NCBI GenBank assembly: GCA_963971225.1
Contig: OZ020269.1
Span: 97,017,040 to 97,081,039 of the forward strand
DNA from: Melieria omissa
Lineage: Eukaryota > Arthropoda > Insecta > Diptera > Ulidiidae
DNA length: 64,000 nt
Direction: 5' to 3'
Shown here: positions 36,376 to 46,685 of the stretch, piece after piece
Layout of the letters: each line of letters opens with the position of its first letter
Numbering within the stretch: the stretch's first letter is position 1
Translations under genes and position numbers: made by a program
The notes under the pieces: model-generated
The model's database searches: none
What the model was told of the DNA's origin: nothing
The model's input: only the letters and a program-made list of their open reading frames with translations

Positions 36376-37200
36376 TCAGTGCTTGAACTCTAAGCCTTTA
36401 CTTAAAAAGCTTTCTTGGCATTCAAACTTGCTTTTGAGTTACTTTTCAAACTTGTTTTTTAAAACCCTATCAAGTTTTTCGTTTATAGTTCAACTGCTTT
36501 CTTTAACTTGAATTGTTCAGCATTATAGTTCTCAGTTGCACTGAAGACTGTTGCTTTTTCAGCCCATATTTTTACACGCCCCCTGAGCACTTAACAATTT
36601 AAATAATGCACACATAAAGCACATCCAATTTAGTAATTTCATTACTCAGCATTTAAGTTAATGAACAAAAAAAAACTATAGCAAGTCCAGTGTGTGCACC
36701 GCATTCCATGCCGCACACACATTGTGGGTGTTAGCAGCTCGAGTGATGATGACTCAGCCAAGGCAGCCGTTGCAATTTGCAGCCTGCTGCCGTGTGGGTG
36801 ATGTGTTGGGTTTTTTGCTTCTTCATTGCCATCGCCGTGGCCCAGCGCGCACCTCTTTGCCGGTGCACTGGTCGCTGTTGGTATTGGCTCGAGTTGGCGG
36901 CATCATGTATCAGCGTATTCCTGGAACTGTCAGTCAGCTGTCGTTGGCAATTTAACTTCACTTGTCCGCCTCCCCCAACCTCGGCTTCAGCCACACATGC
37001 TGGCATGCATATCGAAAGCCATTTAGCAAAGTCGGAACACAAAAAGAATGATGCAAGAAAACTACCAGCAAACGGATGTTGCATGTAGTTTTTCTCCTTT
37101 ATTTTCGTTTCGTTTCTTCTTGTTTTCTTACGTTTCAGCTCACACATTTCTTTATGAATATCCTCTATAATGTGTTGTTTTCGCTGCTTGTTTCTTACAG

Positions 37201-37433
37201 TTTGTACCGGCCCGTATTCGTAGCAGCATTGCAAGCGCATTTTATAAGCCATGGCAACATTAATACCGACCTCAAATGTTGAGGCCGCTTATGAAGATAT
37301 GTTCAAAGAAATCACAAGAAAATTATATGGGGAAGAGACCGGAAATGGTTTGCATACATTGGGCACACCGGTTGCGCAGGTGGCGACCACTGGACCCACA
37401 GCGCCCGAAGGCGAGCGTTCGTTTACGAATTTG
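37201..37433 (+). CDS. chn: chn first coding exon
   Basis: The acceptor tttcttacag| ends at 37200. A 50-nt leader precedes ATG at 37251, and 61 codons run to donor TTG|GTAAGT. The intron is phase 0. This encodes the conserved N-terminal block that identifies the gene. Confidence 0.88.
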
Positions 37434-40400
37434 GTAAGTGCTGGTTTGGCCTATAATGAGCTCGCTCTCTCTCTCTCGCTTGCTTCGACTTTTCAAAGCG
37501 CCTCTACTCACTGCACGTTATTTCTTTTTTTCGCTTGCACCCTCTTTAGCAGATCGATCGTTCCACAGCGCCCACCATCGAGTACGAACACAATGCTGGC
37601 GCCGTTGCGGCCACCGCTGCAACAGCTGCCGTTGCTGCGGCCGCACAGAATGCCAACGTTGTAATACAACAACCCGAGGGTTCTGTTGTTGTTGCCACAA
37701 CAGGCGGCAATTTCAAATCGGAGGATCACTTGAGTACGGCGTTCGGCCTGGCGGCACTGATGCAGAATGGCTTTACCACCACCACGGGCTCCGGCGGCAC
37801 CGATCAACAACAGACGCAGATTGTACAGTGGACGACACCAGCAACAGGTGGCAAATTGCAGAGCTACACAACAACGCAACAGCAACAGCACCAGCAACAA
37901 GTGGTCACCACCAAGTCAAAGTGAGTTTGAAAATTTCCATTTATATTCAACGGGGCTAAAGAAACTAGCGCCAAAGGCAAATGAAACGTTAACAATGAAC
38001 GGTTGAAAGGGGTTGTTTAGTGTTTAATATAAAATATTTGCTGCTGGGGTAGGATGCAAAATTCTATATAGAAATATAATTTGAACATACAAAGAGTATT
38101 GATTTGATTACCGTTTTCACATGTTTCATATAGAAATTTTTGTTTTCTATTTTCATGTCTTTTAGCACTTCTACTATCCTATCATCATTTCACATCTGCT
38201 ATTCGATCATTCGTTACCTCACACTTCTTTCTATTCCATCAGAAGCTTATCACTTCCTCATTCGTTTCTTTCTATTTTTGTTTTCTATTTCCTTGTCTTT
38301 TAACACATCTACTGTCCTACCATCATTTCACATCTACCATCGCATCACTCGTTACCTAACACTTCTTCCTATTTCATCAGAAGCTTTCATTTGATTTGTT
38401 TCTTCTTATTTTTGTTTTCTATTTCCTTGTCTTTTAACACATCTACTATCCTACCATCAGTTCACATCTACCATTGCATCACTCGTTACCTCGCACTTCT
38501 TCCTTTTCCATCAAAAGCTTATCACTTCCGCATTTGTTTCGTCTTATTTTTGTTTTATATTTTTTGTCTTTAACACTCTTATCGTGCTGGCATCATTTCT
38601 CATCTCCCATCCCATCATTCGTTTCCTCACACTTATTTCTATTCCATGAAACCCTTTTCATTTCCTCATTTCTTCCTGCTGAGCTAAAAATCTTTAACCT
38701 TTTTCCCTCCTTCCACTCTTTTTTCTCTCTAATCCATTTCGAATTGCTCACTCGCTTATTCGCCTATCCTTTCCTACTTGCTTGCGTAATTTCTTCTTGT
38801 CCTCAATAAATTTGGCCGTAATCTCGCCCACACTCGGCCCATATGTAAATCGTGCGATCTCCTTCTCACACTTGGTCCAAACACTGGTTATCATGCCTTC
38901 GGTCTTAAAGTAGTTGATGACCTTATCACGTCGCTTCCATTTCTTGATAATTTTCTTGCTCATCAGCTCGTGATGATCCACCACATGATAGTAGCTCACA
39001 TAGGTTTCCGCGTGCTTGCGCAATTGTTCCACATCGATTTCCGGTATCTTCATGCATGGCTGGCGCACTATGTGATAGGGATCGTAGATTTCGGAATAGT
39101 TCTGGAATCGCGCCGCCGCCCAGTCAATGTTCAGCATAGTGTCGTAGATCTTCTTCGGATGGCCCAAGATGCCGTGCGGCACATCGATCAGCGACAGTTG
39201 ACTATCCGGCACAATGTACTCCAGCTCCAGCTGATGGATGGTCAGATCGTTGCCGCGATACTTCCGCTCGCCTATCCACAGTATGGGCAAATTTTCCGGC
39301 GCCACATTGGCCAGTTCCTGTACAAGTGGCGAGTTTTGTGCGCGATAATTGACGCGTCTGTAGTTTTTGCCATACAACATGCTCGCCTCGGCGCGTGAAA
39401 AGGTTATTGCAGTTTTCTGCATCAGTTTAAAGTGTTCGGAACGAAAGAGACGACACATTTCCATGTCAATAACATCGTAGGCGCGCCGATGCATTGCAAT
39501 CCATACCATCTGCGTGCAGAAGGCCAGGAAACCCTCATGAAAGCTCTTGTCCTTGATGGACTGGGAGATGTTCACAATGGGTTTGATGTGATAGAAGGTG
39601 GCCATCTTGCCCTCGCCCAATATGATGGGACTGTAGTCGCGCGCCAACAGCAGTCGATAACGTGTCAGTTGGGCGGAGAAAATGCGCTTGACCTCTGTGC
39701 TGTCCTCGCTTTGAATGAGCGCCTTTTCGGAGCTAATCTCGTCGCGACGTATCAACACGAATTCAACCATTTTCAGATAATACTCAAAATAGATGATCAG
39801 TGAGGCCAAAAAGCGATCCACGGTGAATGTATTCACGAATGATACAAAGCGGGGCGTTATGATTTCGGCGGGGCTCAGAAACAGCACAACGCTTTTAATG
39901 TCCTGGACGAGTATTACATCAGCGTCGTGCGTGTTTTCGGGACGTTGAAACTCCTGCCGAAAGATCATCTCTTCAATGTTATTGACCTTTGTTTTGAATT
40001 TGAAACCGCCAGTTTTAATAAACTCCTCCTGGACCGTGTTGACGTTTTTCTGCGTTTCGAATTCGATTTTCTCATCGGTCTCATTCCAGAGCCACTTGCC
40101 GCTCTTGTATTTGGGCACAAACTCATCAGCATGGATGCGTATCATCTTAAAATGGAAATGGTGTGAAATTTGATTGAATAAAAATATCAAAATAATTGTT
40201 AAACATTTGTCATTGAATTAAAAAGTGATAAGGCAGTGCATGTCTCAGAAGTTGCCATTAAATATAATTCGTATTCCAATTTAAAAGCATACAAACCCAT
40301 GTCTCCACAATCCATTCCATGTCACTAATGATTTTCTCCACTTGTTGCAGGTCGAAAAATCGCAATGATCATTCCGCCACCGTCGATACCACCACTGAAG

Positions 40401-43400
40401 TGATCTACGCTAGTCCCTCAACGTCCGGCACTAATCTGAATTCCGGTCAAACCCAGCAGAATACGCCCACATCTACGAATAGCAGCGGCACGGCCACCAA
40501 TTCTGGCAGCAGTCGCAAAAAATCCCACAACAATTCACACAGCAACCACCAAAACAGCAGCAACAATGCCAACAACAATGGCGGCGTACAAATACAAAAA
40601 CGCTACGCCTGCACCCACTGTCCCTACTCCACCGATCGGCGAGATCTGTACACTCGTCACGAAAACATACACAAGGACGAGAAGCCGTTTCAGTGTTTTG
40701 CCTGCCTCAAGCAGTTCAATCGGGCCGATCATGTAAAAAAACATTTTCTGCGCATGCACCGCGAGCTGCAGTACGACATCAACAAGACGCGACGCCATGT
40801 GCCGTCGTCAGCGGGCGGCAATCAGCACGTGGGCGCGCGAGGCAATGTGACCATAACACAAATCAATACCACCTCGAACAATAGTAGCGGCTCGCCCGAG
40901 CAAAAACCCAACATATTCCAGGCAACGAATGTGCAGCTCGACAATGCATTCCTCGAAGGGCAACGCCAGCCCACTTCGTCCAGTCTCAGCATTGCCGAGA
41001 CCATTGAGGCAGTGGCCACCGCAGCGGATGCGCCGCTGCCGCAGCTGAAGCAGGAGAAGAATGACGACGTGGGCGGCAGTGTTGGCGGCGGCGCTGGCGG
41101 TGGTGGTGTGCATGTAACGGGCGGCGGCAATGGCGGTGCTGGGAACAACGGTGGTGGCGGCAGCCTGAAGCCGAAACGCGAGAAACGCTTCACCTGCTGC
41201 TACTGTCCGTGGTCGGGTGCGGACAAGTGGGGACTCAAGCGTCACCTTAATACGCATACAAAACCGTTCGTTTGCCTGCTGTGCGACTATAAAGCGGCGC
41301 GCTCGGAACGGCTGGCCACGCATGTGCTGAAGGTGCACAACAAGCGCGCCTGCAACAAGTGCTCCTTCCTGGCCGACACGCAGGAAGAATACCAGGCGCA
41401 CATAAATGAAGTGCAGTAAGTAACAAAAACGAAATTTGTAATGTAAAATCATTGCTAACATTAGATTAAGAGCAAAGAGTACCACGTCAATCTAACCTCA
41501 AAAATGAAAACTAGCCTACAATTTTGCTAAACTAAACGAAACTAAACTTGTGTGGTATCTACTAATGGGACATTTTCTTAATGTTTGTGCTTTCTTTCTA
41601 TGCCTTGGCCGCAGTCCGCACGATAATCGACCGGCGCGCAATAATCATAACACTAATAGTAACAGTAGTAGTAATACGAATAACAATGCAACAAATAGTT
41701 TGAACGTATTGCGTACAATTGGCAACACCCTCGTAACGAATAATCAATTGAATACGTTTCAGAATGCAAGCACAACATTCGGGTAAATACGAATTTGATT
41801 ATATCGACAAATAAAACAAAAAAAAAAGAAAATTCCGATGACAAAACTACCTCAAAAATGAAACGAGAATTGAAATGATTGAGTTTTTATTTTTGAAACG
41901 AGTTTGAAGCACAATAAAATATTTCATTTGACTTGAAAATATTCAAAATCTTCAAGGATTATCAAAAAATTCAAGTTATCGAGATTATTTCGAGAATTTG
42001 TCGTTAAAAATTTATATCGAGAAATTGTATATAGGGATAACACAAAATGTTTAAATGTTTTTTAGTTAAAGTTATATGGTTTTGGGACACATTTTTTCGA
42101 GGGATTTAAAGCACTGAGAGGTAGATTTAAAGGCTAAGAGAAAGGATTTTTATATGAATCGTAATTTCCACTTGAGAAGAGTTTGGAATATGTTAGTTTT
42201 GGGAGCAAAGTAGTGCAAGTAAAATACTTATTTGACTCTCTTAACACTAGAAAGACTGCCAGTTTTCCATACCTACAAAGACTACATACTATATGCGCTG
42301 ATATCTCGAAAAGTACATATCGCACACCCACTATATTTTTTTGTTGTTAACTTTTGACAAAATACAGCTAAGTCTCTATTCATTTCGAGAAGTTTGATGC
42401 TATTTGATCGCTGCAGCTCAATTCAAAAGTGTCCTAATTTAAATTGTGACACTTTGGACAAAATAAATGTTTGTTGAAGTTCATTTTAAGTAAAATTTTG
42501 ACAATTTTAGTATATATTTTCAAATAAAAAAATTAATTTCGAATTTTCAAAATTTTTCTTTCGACTTTTTAACTGTCATTTATAATTATAAAACTCAGCA
42601 AAAGTGACATAACGTAAAATAATTCGGTAATTATTGAATTAAAATATTGTAAAGAAGGGGCATTCTGTTGCTGTGCTATGCGTGAATGCGTTTACGAGCA
42701 TACTTTTAGGCACGCACTTTGAAGTACGGGCGGCATGCTATAATTCCGATATGGCAAGGATGGTTCGCGAATGGTAATGGAATGTGCAAGACCATCCGCG
42801 CGATAAACCAAATAAGTATAAAACGCAGCACTGTGCAACGCAGAGGAACGATTCTGATTCTGAGCAAGAAAAGAGAAATCATGCAATAGTAGTATTGTAA
42901 AGTTTTAACAAGTAAAAATTTGTAGATTAAGTGATGGTTGGTTTCTGACTGCATTTTGCGCTGAATAATTAGAGTAATTTTATTTTCAAGCACAATCCAG
43001 ATACGAACTTAGATAAGTCATTTTCGTAACAATATCATCAAAAAAGTCACAACTCCAAATTTTGGATTTTCTAATGAAAAATTAAAAAAAAAACTTTGTA
43101 ACTTATCCTAAAGCGTAATTTGTAGGGATTTTCTACTAAAACGGTCTATACGTTATTTTAAAAGAATGTTTATTCAGCTCGAAAACTGTTTTATGCGTTT
43201 CCTGTATAATTCAAAATGTTGAGTTGTGTCACTTTTGTAGTGGGTGTGCAATATTATATGCGCTGATATCTCGAAAAGTACATATCGGATTTGACTAATT
43301 TTAACTGTAGAACCTGATAAAAAAACAAGACATCATAGCAAAAGTTGATAGAAATATTAAAGAAAATACAGGTATTTAAAAATGAAAAAACCGTCAAAAT

Positions 43401-46400
43401 TACCGAAAAGTAATCGAATTTTAATAATTATAACTTTAGAACCCTAATTGTAGAACTAATTGTAGAACCCAAAATAAAAATAAAAGTCATCAAAACAAAA
43501 GTTGATAGAAATACTAAAGAAAAAACAGATATTTAAAAATGGAAATCTTTCTAGTGTTAAGGGTGTCTTAATCCTCCAATTAAGGAAACGTGGAAGTCTT
43601 AAATTTACGAGTCTTCATTGGTTGGTTAGTCAGTTAGGTTCGTTTCAATGAATTTCTTAATTGAGAAATTCAGTTGAGTTCAATAATATTTTTTTAGGCT
43701 CAATTAAATGAATAAAATAAATATTTAAATAATTTTTTTAAGCAGTAATTACACAGAAAAGGCTGTGATTTTTTTAGGCTCAATTAAATAAATAAAATAA
43801 ATATTTAAATACTTTTTTTAAGCAGTAATTTCACTGACAACGCTGTGATTTATTTTGCCATAATTTGTACTGATTGAAATAACTCACAGCTTCAATTTAC
43901 ATGAAATATCTGACAACTAGGTCCTTCCTTTTGAGTCCTTGTGTTATTTCAAAATAAAAATTTCATATTCTCCTTAAAACTCAACACTTACACACTAGAT
44001 TTCCCTTGTTCACATTACAAATATTTACACTTTCACATTTTTCATATTAAATTTACTATATCAAAGCTTAGCTCAAGACCCCCACAGAGCTGTTGTGCTA
44101 GTTTTATTAATAAAAAAAAAAACAGAAAAATGTGTTCAATATTCGTTATAAAAATATCTCAACTCCAACTTCTCACAGTGTTGGCAACAATTCCTCCACC
44201 TCAAGCAATACAGGCGGCGGTGGCGGCTCCGTTACCATTTACACAACAACCACCACAAACGACAATGGTAGCGGTAATTTAACGGGTGGCGGACCACTAC
44301 AGGAGATCATTGTCAATCCCACCTCGATGGTGGGTTGGCGTTTGAGCGCCAACGGTTCGTTAATACCGCCGCACGATCTACTAACGGGCGCCTTGCCCAA
44401 TGCGGCCGCACAAAAACGCGGCTCCGAACGTTTATTTCAATATCTTGAAGCGGACGGAAGTGATCCGGAAGACTATGCGCGGTAAAGCTGCTGCTGCATT
44501 GCTTTCATTTCATTGCGCTTCTAATTTCATGAATTTGTGTTTGTGTTCACAGTGGCGCGTAAATCATTTTGTTATTCTGAGTTGTTTTATCAGTTGGGCT
44601 TTCTTTGAAAAGCTAATTTTTCTGATTTTGTTTGTTTGCTCGTTTACGCTATTGTTGACTTTCTTTGTTGTTGTTTGTTTTGTTACTAATTTCACTTACT
44701 AATTTCACATACTAATTTTGTTGTCCTTAATTATTAATTAATTATTTCATTTATTTTTAACTTTGGCTGCAATTTTTTTAAAGGCAATTTACTAATCTTC
44801 CATATTCTCTCGTTTCTCTTTCTGCAGTCTACTAAAAATGGATGCCATCAGTCGTAATACGGCTTCTGTCGCTCAGGATTTTCATAAGGCGGGAGGCGTG
44901 CACGAGTTGAAAATTCCAGCCAATCATCAACTCCTGTTCAATAATAAACTGCCTTCACAGTGGACGACAAAAGATGCTGCTTTGCTACTGCACTCCCTCA
45001 GCAACAGCACCAGTTTTGCCAGCTATCAACAGCAGCGCTCCAAGTACTCGCACCTGCCCCACCACATGCGTCAGCGACAGCATTCGACGGGCGAGGATGA
45101 TGAGAACACACCCTCGTCGGCCTCATCCACCACATCCAATGATGGCTTGTCGCCGATGAAGGTGCAGCGCAGCGAACGCTACAGCAATGGCAGGTTGCAT
45201 CGTGTTGCAGCACCAACAATACCGGTGAAAATGGAGCAGAGAAAGGCGATGTCGGCATTTTTAAGTGAGAATTTCGATTTGCAAGAGACCGCAGCATCAC
45301 CACCGCCAACAACACCAGCGGCAGCGTCGGCAATCGAATTGGCGAGCAGCAACAACAGCAAACGTAAACACCATCAGCAGCAGCAGCACTATGACAACGA
45401 CGAAAATCAAGAGAACCAAGCGCAGCTTATTAAATCGCCTCCCGCGTACAATAAACACACAAACTATACAACAAATTTCAACAACAATAACATACAAACG
45501 AAAATTAAAACGGAACATCAACAACATCATTCGCAACGTACAAATGCCGCCGCCAACAACAGCCGTGAACATCGCCTTGATCTGCACCATGCCAACAAGG
45601 AGAACGACAAGAACAATGCTGCAACATTTCTCACCACCATGGAATATCAGAATCTGAACAAAATCGGCACTCAGATACAAAATTATGTCAAAGACATTAT
45701 TAACAAATACTATGCCGAGACGCCGATCATGTATCCGGCCATGCCAACAGCAACAACAACACCGCAACAGAGTCAGCAATTGCTGCAGCAACAGCAGCAG
45801 CATCAGCAACAACAACACCAGCCCACAATGCAGCTGTCACCGAAGCGCAAGCGCAGCGAAACCGAGGAGTACATCGAGTACTTGCGCAACAAGGAGGACA
45901 TAACGCTGACCATAACGCCCAAATTACCGACAGTGGTGGCACCCGCTGTTGCAGCCACACCCACAGTTATGCGGCCCATCAAGCAGGAGAGATTAACGCC
46001 GCCGCTGAAACAGCTTAAACCCTGCCCAGTGCCGGTAGCAGCAACAACAGCGATAGTAACACCAACACAGCCCGCACAGCAGCCCACAGTCGGCAACAGC
46101 AAGCGCCGCAAGTCGCTGTCACAGCTGGCCACTCTGCTGCCGCTTTTAGCTGATGCAGCCAGCCAGCAACAGTATCTGGCAGCGCCGTTGGATTTCAGCA
46201 AAAAGCCCACACATGCGATGGGTGCGGCAGCAACAGCAAGTACGCCCACACGCGTGCGCACATCGCCACGCTGCAGTGTTGCCAGCACTGCTGCTGTCGC
46301 CGCTGCGGACGCAGCAGCCGCCGCCGCCCACGACAAACGTTCCTCGCGCAAGCAGGCGCAACCGAAGAAGATACGCGCTCCACCCGAGCTGATTGTGGCC

Positions 46401-46685
46401 ATGCTGCGCGACAAGTATCTGAATCGCATGGTGGATCGTAAGCTGAGCTGCCGCAGTTGCGCACAAGATCAGCACACCGCCATGCTGGTCTTCAACTATC
46501 ACACAAAAGCCTCACTGGCGCTGCATCAGCTGTGGAAACATCAGCCGCGCAAGCAGAAATGTCAACGCTGTAGGCTGACGTTCAAGCACAGCTACAGCCT
46601 GAGTGTGCACTGCAGGCGCCAACATGCAAAGAGGGCGTCATGGCAGCAACCAAAAGTATTGCCGCAGCGGGTTGAAAGCGATTGA
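37251..46685 (+). CDS. chn: charlatan, C2H2 zinc-finger transcription factor (six coding exons)
   Basis: Coding exons are 37251-37433, 37550-37920, 40351-41415, 41615-41782, 44179-44481 and 44828-46685. Joined, they keep one frame of 1315 codons. The N-terminus (MATLIPTSNVEAAYEDMFKE) is what I recall for Drosophila charlatan, a nuclear REST/NRSF-like regulator of neural genes. Two fingers lie at residues 272-292 and 300-321 after an Asn/Ser-rich stretch. A Gly-rich linker is followed by three more fingers at about 467-540, then Gln/Ala-rich low-complexity sequence. A CtBP-like PLDFS lies in the last exon, and the C-terminus holds an atypical finger from 1238 and a canonical one at 1275-1296. 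The first ATG is at 37251, 50 nt after acceptor cttacag|. The larger size than the fly protein (about 1100 aa from memory) comes from low-complexity tracts. Confidence 0.9.
37550..37920 (+). CDS. chn: chn second coding exon
   Basis: It starts after ctctttag| with CAG ATC GAT CGT; a tandem TAGCAG acceptor allows loss of one Gln. It encodes an Ala-rich stretch, IQQPEGSVVVATT, and a Gln-rich end, and leaves in phase 2 at AA|GTGAGT. Confidence 0.88.
38137..38690. repeat. Pyrimidine-rich 137-bp tandem array in chn intron
   Basis: About four units begin at tgttttctat (38141, 38279, 38413, 38551), each followed by cttttaacac, ctatcctaccatca, cgttacctcacac and cagaagctt words. The array ends just beyond the 3' end of the nested minus-strand gene. 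Confidence 0.82.
38748..40145 (-). CDS. PPP1R36-like protein, single exon, nested in chn intron
   Basis: There is one uninterrupted frame of 465 codons on the strand opposite chn. I take the ATG at 40145-40143 (MIRIHADEFVPKYKSGKW). The open frame extends 16 codons further upstream without another ATG. The protein has no signal peptide, membrane span or zinc motif; it is helical and charged. Stretches such as FLASLIIYFEYYLKMVEF, FLAFCTQMVWIAMHRRAYDV and MEMCRLFRSEHF remind me of protein phosphatase 1 regulatory subunit 36 (PPP1R36), a testis-type family. This is from memory and not verified, and I see no clear RVxF PP1-docking site. An intronless gene nested antisense in a host intron often has male-germline expression, which would fit. 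Confidence 0.75.
   Translation of the reverse strand: MIRIHADEFVPKYKSGKWLWNETDEKIEFETQKNVNTVQEEFIKTGGFKFKTKVNNIEEMIFRQEFQRPENTHDADVILVQDIKSVVLFLSPAEIITPRFVSFVNTFTVDRFLASLIIYFEYYLKMVEFVLIRRDEISSEKALIQSEDSTEVKRIFSAQLTRYRLLLARDYSPIILGEGKMATFYHIKPIVNISQSIKDKSFHEGFLAFCTQMVWIAMHRRAYDVIDMEMCRLFRSEHFKLMQKTAITFSRAEASMLYGKNYRRVNYRAQNSPLVQELANVAPENLPILWIGERKYRGNDLTIHQLELEYIVPDSQLSLIDVPHGILGHPKKIYDTMLNIDWAAARFQNYSEIYDPYHIVRQPCMKIPEIDVEQLRKHAETYVSYYHVVDHHELMSKKIIKKWKRRDKVINYFKTEGMITSVWTKCEKEIARFTYGPSVGEITAKFIEDKKKLRKQVGKDRRISE
40351..41415 (+). CDS. chn: chn third coding exon, fingers 1-5
   Basis: The acceptor tgttgcag| is followed by a 1065-nt exon. It encodes fingers YACTHC...HENIH, FQCFAC...HFLRMH, FTCCYC...HLNTH and FVCLLC...HVLKVH. 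It also encodes all of a fifth finger (CNKC...H) except its last histidine, which is completed by the next exon (CA|T). Confidence 0.9.
41615..41782 (+). CDS. chn: chn fourth coding exon
   Basis: The acceptor ggccgcag| is followed by a 168-nt exon. It supplies the last His of finger 5, then an Asn/Ser/Thr-rich stretch ending NTFQNASTTFG. The donor is GG|GTAAAT, phase 2. Confidence 0.82.
42245..43556. mobile_element. TTAA-flanked DNA element in chn intron, carrying a second insert
   Basis: Ends CACTAGAAAGACTGCC and inverted CACTAGAAAGATTTCC abut TTAA on both sides (42241-42244, 43557-43560). The TTAA target suggests piggyBac-type transposition. The left terminus is shared with 18551. About 928 bp of its length is a different insert (42322-43249). 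No transposase is present. Confidence 0.8.
42322..43249. mobile_element. 928-bp insert with 12-bp inverted ends, inside the TTAA element
   Basis: It begins GCACACCCACTA and ends TAGTGGGTGTGC, a perfect 12-bp inverted pair. The sequence before it (42290-42321) is repeated identically 5 bp after it (43255-43286), a 32-bp direct repeat. That is far longer than normal target duplications. The interior is AT-rich and non-coding as far as I can see. Superfamily unknown. Confidence 0.7.
43688..43850. repeat. 80-bp tandem duplication
   Basis: tttttaggctcaattaaat at 43691 recurs at 43771, with the following aataaaataaatatttaaat and agcagtaatt words. There are two copies. Confidence 0.8.
44179..44481 (+). 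CDS. chn: chn fifth coding exon
   Basis: The acceptor ttctcacag| is followed by a 303-nt exon with a Gly/Thr-rich stretch and then the conserved-looking LQEIIVNPTSMVGWRLS and LFQYLEADGSDPEDYAR. The donor is CG|GTAAAG, phase 2. Confidence 0.85.
44828..46685 (+). CDS. chn: chn last coding exon
   Basis: The acceptor tttctgcag| is followed by RLLKMDAISRNTASV. The exon holds poly-Gln, poly-Asn and poly-Ala tracts, the PLDFS word (46185-46199), a basic stretch RSSRKQAQPKKIRAP, and the C-terminal Cys/His pairs CRSC...HQLWKH and CQRC...HCRRQH. The stop TGA is at 46683-46685. Confidence 0.9.
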
